This document shows, one piece after another, positions 18,579 through 26,445 of a stretch of DNA of 33,715 bases. A program made the position numbers and the translations under genes. The stretch covers positions 1-33,715 of the forward strand of contig JAUCBJ010008911.1 in NCBI GenBank assembly GCA_032718475.1, in the 5' to 3' direction. Under the pieces are notes generated by a model that worked only from the letters and a program-made list of their open reading frames with translations, did not search any database and had not been told where the DNA came from. The DNA comes from Nemertoderma westbladi (taxonomy: Eukaryota > Xenacoelomorpha > Nemertodermatida > Nemertodermatidae). Position 1 is the stretch's first letter; every line of letters begins with the position of its first letter.

Positions 18579-18736
18579 AGTTTTAACTTTTCAGAAATTC
18601 ACAACTTATCCTTGATTTAGTTTTATAGTTATATACTTAGTTTTACTTGTTGTTTATACTTTATGTAGTTTCCAAGTCAACAAAAACTGGTTTTGATAGA
18701 AGTGAAATATCTTTTGTTTTTTTTTATTCCCGGGGA

Positions 18737-18749
18737 GGGGGGGGGGGGG
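18737..18749. repeat. Poly-G tract (13 G) in the hAT 3' region
   Basis: Thirteen consecutive G residues follow CGGGGA at 18731-18736, just inside the right subterminal array. This is the third of four long G/C homopolymers in the window by length order. Confidence 0.9.
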
Positions 18750-18794
18750 CAATATTGTAATATATGTTTACATTTATTTTCAATTTATTACTTT

Positions 18795-18985
18795 CAGTTT
18801 TCAATTTTGAGGAATTCAGTTCTAGTTCCAGTTCTAGTATTTCAATATATCATATTTCAGTTCTAGTTTCAGTTTAAGTTTAACAAAATTTTAAGTTTCA
18901 GTTCCAGTTTCAGTTCCAGTTCAGAAAAAATGCCAAAAACAATTTCAGTTCGATTTCAGTTCCAGTTCAGTTTCAGTTTCAGTTC
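18795..18985. repeat. hAT right subterminal hexamer array
   Basis: The CAGTTTC/CAGTTCC motif occurs about 20 times up to the right terminal repeat, mostly in the same orientation on the plus strand as in the left array. The overall terminal repeat is inverted, so the arrays are direct while the 19-bp ends are inverted. Confidence 0.9.
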
Positions 18986-18994
18986 GCAGCACTA

Positions 18995-19002
18995 GGTACT
19001 AG
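18995..19002. repeat. hAT target-site duplication, right copy
   Basis: GGTACTAG directly follows the right terminus and is identical to 14720-14727. Confidence 0.96.
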
Positions 19003-19274
19003 ACATATTGACATTGGATAGTGGCTTCAAAGTCGTGCGGGATTATTTCCTACAGGTCCACCCGGATAATAAGAACACTTGGAACTTTCAAACCATGGTG
19101 AACAAGATTACCGCTGGAGAGTTCGATAAATTGCGAGTCGAACAGCGGAATCGGGGAGCCTGGCATTCGATAGCTTGGGCTTACAGGAGCGCATTTCATC
19201 ACAAACGTGTGACCTCATGTATCTTGGACGAGGTAGACGTCTTGCGTGAGACTGGCTTCAAGGCCACGCTGTGA
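19003..19274 (+). pseudogene. 3' part of the ORF split by the hAT insertion
   Basis: The frame (DILTLDSGFKVVRDYFLQVH and on to VLRETGFKATL) ends at TGA 19272-19274 and joins, without a shift across the hAT, to the frame from ATG 14694. The composite would be about 102 residues. No domain is recognised. It has Trp-rich segments (NTWNFQTMV, GAWHSIAWAYRSAF) and a basic-acidic mixed tail. It lies downstream of the triple-knuckle ORF, in the place of another protein of the same unit. Confidence 0.6.
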
Positions 19275-19468
19275 CTCGAAAGGATACGCCACCCTCAGGA
19301 AGACCCGCAGTTTCGTATTCTTAGAGCCCAGAAGGCCAGACAAAAGATTAAGAAAGTGGTGAATGTCGCCGAAAGGACAACGTCAAAGTCACAAATCTGG
19401 ATGACTCGGGGCACAGTTTCCCTTCCTAGAGAACCACGTGGGGGGCTGGATTTGCTTTACCCGAACCC

Positions 19469-19720
19469 ATGAGGGTTCAGACAACGTCGGAGAGCGAGGT
19501 GTCGGCGGAAGGAACGGTCCCGCCCCTTAGTCTCCCTCCTAGCATTGTGGAAACTCACCCCGACCCGACTAAACGCATGATTGGGATCAGACGAGGATTG
19601 AGTGCCCAACGGATGTGCGAGACGCCAGTTGTTCCTTTTCCTAGCATTTTAGAACCGCAGACAGCTCGACAGCTCAGCACTGAGCCCGGTTCGATCTCGA
19701 CCACCACCCAGTCATCTTAG
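19469..19720 (+). CDS. Unrecognised Ser/Pro/Thr-rich ORF (83 aa)
   Basis: This 83-codon frame is rich in Ser, Pro, Thr and Glu (TVPPLSLPPSIVETHPDPTK) and ends TTTQSS-TAG, so it looks disordered. Upstream, 19275-19468 has short broken frames (PQFRILRAQKARQKIKKVVN), suggesting decayed coding sequence. It is probably part of the same unrecognised unit, but a chance ORF is possible. Confidence 0.35.
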   Translation: MRVQTTSESEVSAEGTVPPLSLPPSIVETHPDPTKRMIGIRRGLSAQRMCETPVVPFPSILEPQTARQLSTEPGSISTTTQSS

Positions 19721-19772
19721 GGGGCGGGGACGAGCTTGTGCGACGAAGGATTAGAAGAGCGAGGTAGAGGAA

Positions 19773-19792
19773 GGAAGGCTTGCGAGCCTACC
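19773..19792. repeat. GRLASLP palindrome copy 10
   Basis: GGAAGGCTTGCGAGCCTACC, common form, downstream of the last ORF of the unrecognised unit. Confidence 0.95.
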
Positions 19793-19826
19793 GTTGGAAT
19801 TGGAGTTGGAGAGCGAGATGGAGAAA

Positions 19827-19846
19827 GGAAGGCTTGCGAGCCTACC
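19827..19846. repeat. GRLASLP palindrome copy 11
   Basis: GGAAGGCTTGCGAGCCTACC, common form, 54 bp after copy 10. This is the last copy in the window; none occurs in the remaining 13.8 kb. Confidence 0.95.
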
Positions 19847-19849
19847 ATT

Positions 19850-20374
19850 AGCGATTAGCGCTCAGGAGAAGATATCTAGACCAGTAGGACGAACTTTTCA
19901 GCTCGTCAGGCGGACACTTTGGGACTTATTTGGAACTACTTTAGCATTATTACTTTGACTATATCAATCTTAACTAACTTGTAAAATTTGAATTATTTTG
20001 TAATATTATATTATGGAAACGTTTAAAATTATTTGCTTTAATTTGTTAATTTGCTTTATTTTGGATAACTGAAGCCCTTTTTTATATTTTATGCTCTAAA
20101 TTAGGTAGTAAATTTGTATTTTGTATTTGTATGTACGAAGGTTTTGTATTTACGCAGTACTTGCAATTTTGAGTATGCAACAGTGATTATTTTTATATTT
20201 TAGGCCCTACCCTAGATTTGAGAGATATTTTAGTCAATTATTAGTGTGTCTCGATTGGTGAAAACAGTCTTACTTACTGTTTTCATGGAGCGGTGTTGGA
20301 TTATTTCACTGTTAAATAGCAATTTACAGTACCACATAAAAAACTTTCTAAATCCGACATATTTTGACTCAATT
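19850..20374. other. AT-rich non-coding stretch
   Basis: Bases 19950-20370 are strongly AT-rich with repeated TTTTGTATTTGTAT-like words and no recognisable gene. This could be the 3' non-coding end of the preceding unit. Confidence 0.5.
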
Positions 20375-20628
20375 CGTAGTAATGTGGGGGAAGGTGGGGT
20401 AGCTCAGTTGGTTGAGCGCTGGGCCTACAATATATTGGTTGTAGGTTCAGCCCCACCAGGGTCCTCTCAGCCTTTCATCCACTGGGGTCGATAAAATGAG
20501 TACCAGTTAAATAACTATTATATAACTACTGCCCACCCCTACCCTCGGGTAGCAGCTATCGAAAGAGGAGCCTTCGGGTCGCCTCCGGCCTCGACCGACT
20601 GTTTGCTTTTTGCTTTGCGTAGTAATGT
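20375..20628. repeat. SINE target-site duplication pair
   Basis: CGTAGTAATGT occurs at 20375-20385 and again at 20618-20628, perfect over 11 bases and exactly bracketing the SINE. Confidence 0.9.
20386..20617 (+). mobile_element. tRNA-derived SINE (about 232 bp)
   Basis: The head is tRNA-like: GGTGGGGTAGCTCAGTTGGT gives an A box, and GTAGGTTCAGCCCCACC a B-box-like T arm. These are internal RNA polymerase III promoter elements. The body has ACTGGGGTCGATAAAATGAG, a motif that, from memory, resembles the conserved central domain of several invertebrate (including cephalopod) SINEs. It then has a GC-rich hairpin-prone stretch (GAGCCTTCGGGTCGCCTCCG). The 3' tail is TTTGCTTTTTGCTTTG, likely the LINE-recognition tail. 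The perfect 11-bp flanking duplication shows recent insertion by target-primed reverse transcription. Confidence 0.88.
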
Positions 20629-20677
20629 AATATGCCTATTTCCTATTAGTAGATATAAGTTCACTAGTGATTATATT

Positions 20678-20738
20678 GGCGCAGTGGTCAGATGGGTTAA
20701 GGCGTTGGTTCATGGGTTCGAATCCCAGTCGGGAAATT
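20678..20738 (+). repeat. Second tRNA-like fragment (truncated SINE head or tRNA pseudogene)
   Basis: GGCGCAGTGGTCAGATGGGT and TGGGTTCGAATCCCA give an A-box-like region and a perfect B box (GGTTCGAATCC). The anticodon arm between them is mostly missing, so it cannot fold as a working tRNA. It differs in sequence from the head of the neighbouring SINE, so it comes from another tRNA type (Leu/Ser-like by its D-arm wording). Confidence 0.65.
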
Positions 20739-20829
20739 TGTATTTTTGGGCTATCAATTTTCGGTTTCATTTAATTAGGTAAGCCAATGAGGTGCGTACA
20801 ACACATGGAACGATGAGTTGGGCCAATCA

Positions 20830-21000
20830 TAGGGCATTTAATAACTTATTGGTCCAATGTGCAGCCATGGAATGTTGTCGAATGTTCTAGTTAATTCCAT
20901 GCCTAGGATTTGCTATATAAGGGGCGGTTTGCTCTTCGGTTATCACACACACTTATAACACACACTTATAACACTCACTTATACCTAATCGTATACTTGT
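20830..21000 (+). promoter_or_regulatory. Candidate RNA polymerase II promoter, possibly within a solo LTR
   Basis: Two CCAAT motifs (GGCCAATCATAG and GGTCCAATGTG) are followed, about 70-80 bp further on, by a TATA box (GCTATATAAGGGGCGG at about 20911-20926). Thirty bp later comes an ACACACTTATAAC tandem repeat. No ORF follows within 1 kb. The layout resembles the U3/R of an LTR, but I found no second copy and no primer-binding site. Confidence 0.45.
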
Positions 21001-21800
21001 CTCATATCTTGTTAACCTTTCTTTAGTTACATTTGTTAAGTTTCTTGTTGAAACTTATGTAAATTTGGTTGATAAACTCTTTTGTAAATTACTCTAAATA
21101 TACTGTAAACTTTGAACATGTATATTCCCCTTTGTCCACCATTGGGACAGCCAAGCATTGGGAGGATGGCTGCCTAGACCATTAGGCCGTCAGCAACGCA
21201 GGGAAGATGTCCACAACACGCTAGCGCCCACATTAGGTTAACCCGCGCACCCCCTTCGCCCCTTCGAAATACTCCACCTGCCATGCAACGCCCGATTCCG
21301 AGGAAGGTAAGACTTTGTTTGACGCCCTTGCCCGCAATAAGACCTTAGATCAGGGTAAAGCGTGACGCCGTCCTGGGACGCAGTAAAATTTAGGATTAAA
21401 TATTTCAGATTCAGACAGAAGCAAAAACCCGGATTAACCTGTATCTCCTACAGGTGTCAGCTATTGCTGTTCGTTAGTACGCGCAAGTTCACTTTAGGTG
21501 CGGATAGCACATACTCTATAATTTGGTGATTTGCAGTACTGACAGTTTGGTACCGGTTCACTTTGTAGCCTATATAGTTTACCCCCCCCCCCCCCCCCCC
21601 CTGTCTGAGTCCAAAATATTTGATCAGGCGAGAGGCAGCTTTCTGCTACTGGCACATGTTTGGCCTAGGGAGGTTTACTAACATCCTACCGCGCCCTTGC
21701 CACATACTGATAGGAATTTACTGCTAACCACCGCAGTAACAAAGTTCTAAAATCAAATTTGTATACCAGATCAGCTACGTACGGTAGTAATTAACACCTA
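21001..21800. other. Non-coding stretch with a poly-C tract
   Basis: No gene is recognisable. Bases 21120-21400 are GC-richer than their surroundings (GGGAGGATGGCTGCCTAGACC; GCGTGACGCCGTCCTGGGAC) and could be retroelement leader sequence downstream of the promoter-like stretch. The rest is AT-rich with a 20-C tract. Confidence 0.5.
21582..21601. repeat. Poly-C tract (20 C)
   Basis: Twenty consecutive C residues, equivalent on the other strand to the poly-G tracts at 2631, 18737 and 30233. Confidence 0.95.
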
Positions 21801-21947
21801 TTATTGTTCGCGCTTTTAGACCTTTAGCAGTTTAACCTGCCAAATTTAGGTGTCTTCTAGGTTATAAATCGACTTTAGCCTATGACAAGTATTTGATACA
21901 CTTAAAGCTACATTAGCCGAAGCCAGCCTATGCGCGATCATTCACCC
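21801..21947. repeat. Third, partial copy of the foldback repeat end
   Basis: About 147 bp closely match 23180-23318 in direct orientation (shared TTTAACCTGCCAAATTTAGG and GACTTTAGCCTATGACAAGT). Similarity ends after TTCACCC. This copy is therefore a truncated unit outside the main inverted pair. Confidence 0.88.
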
Positions 21948-22100
21948 ATGTTTTATGCTTTTTAGCTCAACACTAGTAGGTTTAATTACAAGGACATATA
22001 TCCTTTAACTACCTGGCTGCAATTACGCATCAAACAACCTGGCTTTAAACTCTGTAAATATCAAAACAAACTGGCACGATTGATCTGTGAATACTGCATA

Positions 22101-22762
22101 CTGCTATTTGTTGTCGGTTATTCATTATATTTGTTGATGAATTATTATATTGGAATAACGAGAAATAACCCCGACACCCAATATTCTTGATATACCGAAG
22201 GTAAGAGAGAAAGGTTACCAATAACGATTGTGACTTATGTTAAAGTGGTTTGAAGTGAATCTAATGTTATTTGATAGACCCTACATGAATCAGTCTGTGT
22301 TCCTTTTATATGTGATTAAAATCAGTGAAGATTGGCAGATTAGTGTGCAGTATTGTGCAGCATTGCGTATGAGCGAGTCTGTTAAAGAAGCAATTCCTAA
22401 AGAATGCGCCATATATGTGAATTATAATTAAGCCATATCGTTGTGAGTAGTTTAAGTCATAACTCTGTTTATATAGATAAAGCGCCACGTCCTAAAGGAA
22501 CTGTTAATATTCCCGAAGGTGAATAATATTGTCAGAGATTATATAATACTGTCAGTCGAATAATACATTAAGCTTACATAGCAATAAAATTAAACCGTCG
22601 AACCCAATCTCCCGGGAATATCCAGCGGGTGAATGGTCGCGCACGGATTGGTTTCGACTAGTGTAGTGAATCAAATACTTGTCATAGGCTAAAAACCGAT
22701 TTAATATCTAGAAGACATCTTAATTTGGCGGGTTAAACTGCCAAAGGTCTGAAAGCGCGAAC
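22101..22762. repeat. Foldback repeat, left arm
   Basis: This arm of about 660 bp is complementary to 23183-23851 with many scattered substitutions and small indels (roughly 80% by eye). Shared blocks include ATAACTCTGTTTA, GCGCCACGTCCTAAAGGAAC and CAGCGGGTGAATGGTCGCGC. The small ORF 22237-22431 falls inside but is not conserved in the other arm, so I do not call a gene. Confidence 0.88.
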
Positions 22763-23182
22763 AGGGGGGATTTACCTTACAGCACTGGATGCCCACCACA
22801 TTCCTAACTAGTACTTTATCGGACATACACTCTACACACACTGCAATCTTTTCAGACTTAACAACAGTCAGACAACAATCCAGCCTACAAATTACCTGTA
22901 CAATCTGAGCAGGCTTACACGTCTTCTGCTCAATATTAACTTACAAATAAATAAAACTGACAGAAATAGGCCTAAGTAAAATCCCAATAAAAACCAGGCG
23001 TCCCCGATTAAATATTAAGACCTACCGGTATATAATTATCAAAATCGAATAATACTGCTGTACCTGTACTGCTGTAAGTACCGGTTCGGGTAGTTAGGCA
23101 GTCAGGCCTACGGGTTACCGGTCGACCGGTACTTTAAACTGTATTTATTGCCTACACTGCAATCAGATCTAATAACTGTTAT
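22763..23182. other. Spacer between foldback arms
   Basis: About 420 bp of AC-rich then AT-rich sequence with no ORF or repeat match that I see. A cluster of ACCGGT words lies at 23080-23130. Confidence 0.6.
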
Positions 23183-23851
23183 TGTTCGCGCTTTTAGACC
23201 TTTAGCAGTTTAACCTGCCAAATTTAGGTGTCTTCTAGCTTATAAATCGACTTTAGCCTATGACAAGTATTTGATGCACTACATTAGCCGAAGCCAGCCT
23301 ATGCGCGACCATTCACCCGCTGGATTTACCCGGGAGACTGGATTCGGATGCTCTGACCTTATTGCGGTGTAGGCCTACTGTATTATTCGATTGATCGTTA
23401 ATATATAATCTCTGACAAATATTATTCACTTTCGGGAAATATTAACAGTTCCTTTAGGACGTGGCGCTCTAAGTATGTAAACAGAGTTATGACTTACACT
23501 AAACACAACGGGATGGCTATTGATTCACGTATAAAGCGCATTCTTTAGGAGATGCTTTGTTATCTATCACACTCATGCACACTACCGCACAATGCTGCAC
23601 ACCGATCTGCCGACCTTCACTAATTTTAGTTACATATAAAGAGAACAGCAACCGATACATGTAGGGCCTATGAAATAGCATTAGATTCACTCCAAAACCA
23701 CTATAATGTAAGTCGCAATTGCTATATGTAACCGGTCTCTCACCTTCAGTATATCAAGAAGATAGGGGTTTTTATGATTATTTATCGATATTCTCCAAAT
23801 ATAACAATATTCCATCAACTGATACAATTAATAACCGACAGTAAATAGCAG
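23183..23851. repeat. Foldback repeat, right arm
   Basis: This is the inverted partner of 22101-22762. Pairing runs from the inner end (GTTCGCGCTTTTAGACC, facing GCGCGAAC at 22754-22761) to the outer end (AAATAGCAG, facing CTGCTATTT at 22101). The two arms can form a long imperfect hairpin in single-stranded DNA or RNA. No transposase or ORF is visible. Confidence 0.88.
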
Positions 23852-25083
23852 TAAAATTATGCGGTGAACGGTATGTATGGTATGATATGGGCAGTATGCC
23901 AGTTTGTGACAATATGATAATATGATAACAGTTATACGTTTCTATGATCAAAGCCGTTCTAATGTTTGGCTAAAGTCTGAAACACAGAATAATTCCACAG
24001 CCGATGTTCTGGCATCAGGAAAAAAGGTAAACATAAACCATAATGCATTGCGCGATTTCCCGGAGGCTTCTGTACAAATAAAATGAAAATCGCTCTGATT
24101 GGTCGACCGAACAAAGAACAAAGAAAAAGTTACACGTGTACATATCAGCTGATAGATGTCGTCATCTGAACTTACACTGTATCAAGAGTATTTTGGCGTA
24201 TTGCGACATAAAATCGCTAGTTATGTCCGCTAAAGTACACATACAGAAGAAATGGCTTTTTATGTCCACTAAAACACCGGTACAGTAAGGAAACGGCTTT
24301 TTATGTCCGCTAAAACACCTACAGAGTACTTTGCGGGGAAAATAACCAGCTAATTCCGCAAAAGCCTTTACACAGGCAGAGGCAGGTAGTACCATGTTAC
24401 TGCAATAATGGTAGCAGGAATTCTGACCTGACAATAAGAGTAATCAGAGTAACTTAAACCCACATAAATAATTCCCTTGAGTGAATTCTATCCGCGTAGG
24501 AGAAATTAAATATAAAAATGTTAATTGTGCGATCATTTTAGAAATTTTGATCTTATGAAAAGATAATGAAAGGAGTCATAGTGAAATTCTCATATTAAAG
24601 CAACGTTTCAAAACCAATCCGGATAATTCTAAAGTGCCGGGGGAAAATAAGTTAACACAGGCCAAGAATTGGAGCCGCACCTAACTAATATATCGTGGAC
24701 ACTGATAAAACACAAGATATACTGTATAATAATAATTTTGATGAAAAATATGAAGCATTAGTTGCATCATTAACTGAAATATGACTCATCTCATTGCACT
24801 GATTCAAATGAATAGCCTTGAATTATTATATAGGAGCTACGGCAATTTTGATATTTTGTATCTCTTAGAATTTTCCCAGGAGTCTTTTTCCCAAGTTTTG
24901 TTTTGAATCCGTTACTGTAAAATGATGATCCATTACCAAATTTAATATAACATTCCCTTGCAATAAATAGACCTATAAACTGATCTGAAATTTTCAAAAC
25001 CAAGTTTCATATCGTCACTACTGTAATCTTTGACAAGTTTTTCTGATAAATGAAAAATCAGGTATCCCGAATGCCAACTAGCT
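23852..25083. other. Non-coding stretch with a short tandem repeat
   Basis: No gene is recognisable in this AT-rich stretch. It includes three copies of a roughly 40-bp unit at 24212-24325, listed separately. The rest shows only short ORFs without recognisable protein character. Confidence 0.55.
24212..24325. repeat. Three-copy tandem repeat, period about 40 bp
   Basis: The block TTATGTCC[G/A]CTAAA[G/A][T/C]AC recurs at about 24221, 24260 and 24301, the last two preceded by GGCTTT. The copies are imperfect. Confidence 0.8.
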
Positions 25084-25174
25084 AGGATCGGCATGCTGCA
25101 TTGCAGCTGCATTTTTAAAATGCTGTGCCGGCCTGTCGACAAAATTGCACCGCCACAACTCCCTATCACCCATG

Positions 25175-26445
25175 CAGGGTTGTTTAAATTAAATCATTTG
25201 ATTTAAATCATTGATTTAAATCATGATTTAAATCACATATAAAAATAAAAAAAAATCAGATATTTTTGTTTTTTTTAAAATCATGAAGTTTGTCAATCAT
25301 GCTTTAAGGCCAGGATAAACATTGCATTACTGATTATTAATAAATGATTCAAATTACCTATATTTTACATGAAAATACAGTATCATCTCGCATTTCCAAT
25401 ACCATACAGTATTCACAGGCCCATTAATTAAGTTGTACTTTAGAGTTCTATTCAGTTTGTTGTTTATTTAGTTTATATTCGAATTCAGACTTTTCGGGAT
25501 TTCCGGGATCGGGACCGGGATTATTCCTCTCGAGATCCCGTTTTACGGGATCGGTATTGCAATTTTGGATTAAATTCATCAAAGTGAATAGTATATGAGG
25601 CAGGTTTTCAGTAACACTCACTTACACTTCTGAAATGTTAGTAAGATAAAGTTATATTAAAATTATCTTATAATTGATTACTGGATGGTTTACTGAAATA
25701 AAAATTAGATATAATCAAAACATTTCCGTTCTGCTGGAACTTTTTTTAGATGTTCAACAAATTTATTTAACCATTTAAACTTCGGGATCCCGTTTCAAAA
25801 AAGTCGGAATCGGGATTCGATATTTCGCTGGGATCCCGGTTTTTCGGTTTTTTTTAAAACATTAGTGCATTGATGAAGCCAGAAGTCTTCCGATTGTTTA
25901 AATATAAAATCTGATTTAAATAAAAAAATCTGATTTAAATAAGAAAAAAGTGATTTAAATGGGTGACTACAAAACAAATACCAAAGACCTAAATAATAAA
26001 GACCTGCATAATCTTTGAAACATGTGTTAACTTTCGTTTATTGTTTTGGTTCCCCCAACAGCCTCTGTAACATGCACCTTTACTAACCTGTTCCTTTAAA
26101 TGCAATGTAACCTAACGCTCTTTGGCACCTGTACAAAACAAAGATATAAAGTCGCGTTACGTCCTAAAGGGGATTAGGTCCCATTGCCATATAGCGTTAG
26201 GTCCCATTGCCATTTACAGGAGCAGGTTAGTAAAGGAGCAGGTTACAGAGGCGTGTTTGGGGAACCAAAACAATAAACGAAAGTTAACACATGTGTTTCA
26301 TACAGGTCTTTGTTATTTGCGTCTTTGCTTTTTAGTCACCCGATTTAAATAAAAAAAAATCTGATTTAAATCAAATAAATCTGATTTAAATAAAAAAAAT
26401 CTGATTTTTTTGATTAAAAAAAAATCATGATTTTTATCAACCATG
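25175..26445. mobile_element. Non-autonomous hAT-type element (1271 bp)
   Basis: The ends are CAGGGTTG at the left and CAACCATG at the right, inverted with one mismatch. They are followed inward by many GATTTAAATCA-type words on the left and AAATCTGATTTAAAT on the right. The 8-bp duplication is hAT-like, and the CAGGGTTG end with GATTTAAATC arrays resembles widespread hAT families known from many animals. There is no transposase ORF. Inside are clusters of GGGATCCCG-type motifs (25497-25554 and 25783-25852) and a nested hairpin element at 25961-26341. Confidence 0.9.
25961..26341. mobile_element. Nested hairpin MITE (381 bp)
   Basis: The ends GGGTGACTA and TAGTCACCC are perfectly inverted. 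Inside, the arms of about 150 bp pair almost continuously, including AACTTTCGTTTATTGTTTTG and CTTTACTAACCTG. A small loop contains two direct copies of TTAGGTCCCATTGCCAT. The flanks are GATTTAAAT on both sides, possibly a 9-bp target duplication, though this word is also the host element's own repeat, so the duplication is not proven. No ORF is convincing. Confidence 0.85.

Larger units (their letters stand above)
14728..18994 (+). mobile_element. hAT DNA transposon (4267 bp) with intact termini
   Basis: The element is bounded by the perfect 8-bp duplication GGTACTAG and by perfect 19-bp terminal inverted repeats (left end TAGTGCTGCGAACTGAAAC, right end its reverse complement). It contains subterminal CAGTTTC/CAGTTCC arrays at both ends and a decayed transposase (15941-18578) with BED finger, catalytic residues and hATC domain. 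Bases 14961-15940 and 18750-18790 carry no gene that I see. It interrupts the unrecognised gag-like unit and is therefore younger. The termini look intact, so the element could in principle be moved by a transposase supplied elsewhere, although its own gene is broken. Confidence 0.97.
19755..19849. repeat. Tandem duplicate block carrying palindrome copies 10 and 11
   Basis: Two imperfect copies of a block of about 54 bp, each beginning GAGCGAG[G/A]T[A/G]GAG and containing the palindrome (19773-19792 and 19827-19846). Here the second palindrome copy arose by duplication of a larger block, not by independent insertion. Confidence 0.8.

Noticed and set aside
20396-20462. A functional tRNA gene
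   Set aside because: The sequence is embedded in a unit flanked by a perfect 11-bp duplication with a SINE body and tail, and its T arm is not canonical, so it is the head of a SINE.
20246-20494. 82-codon ORF on the plus strand
   Set aside because: It runs through the SINE head and target duplication; the apparent protein is translated non-coding sequence.
22237-22431. 64-codon ORF in the foldback left arm
   Set aside because: The corresponding frame is broken in the right arm and no recognisable protein appears; probably chance.
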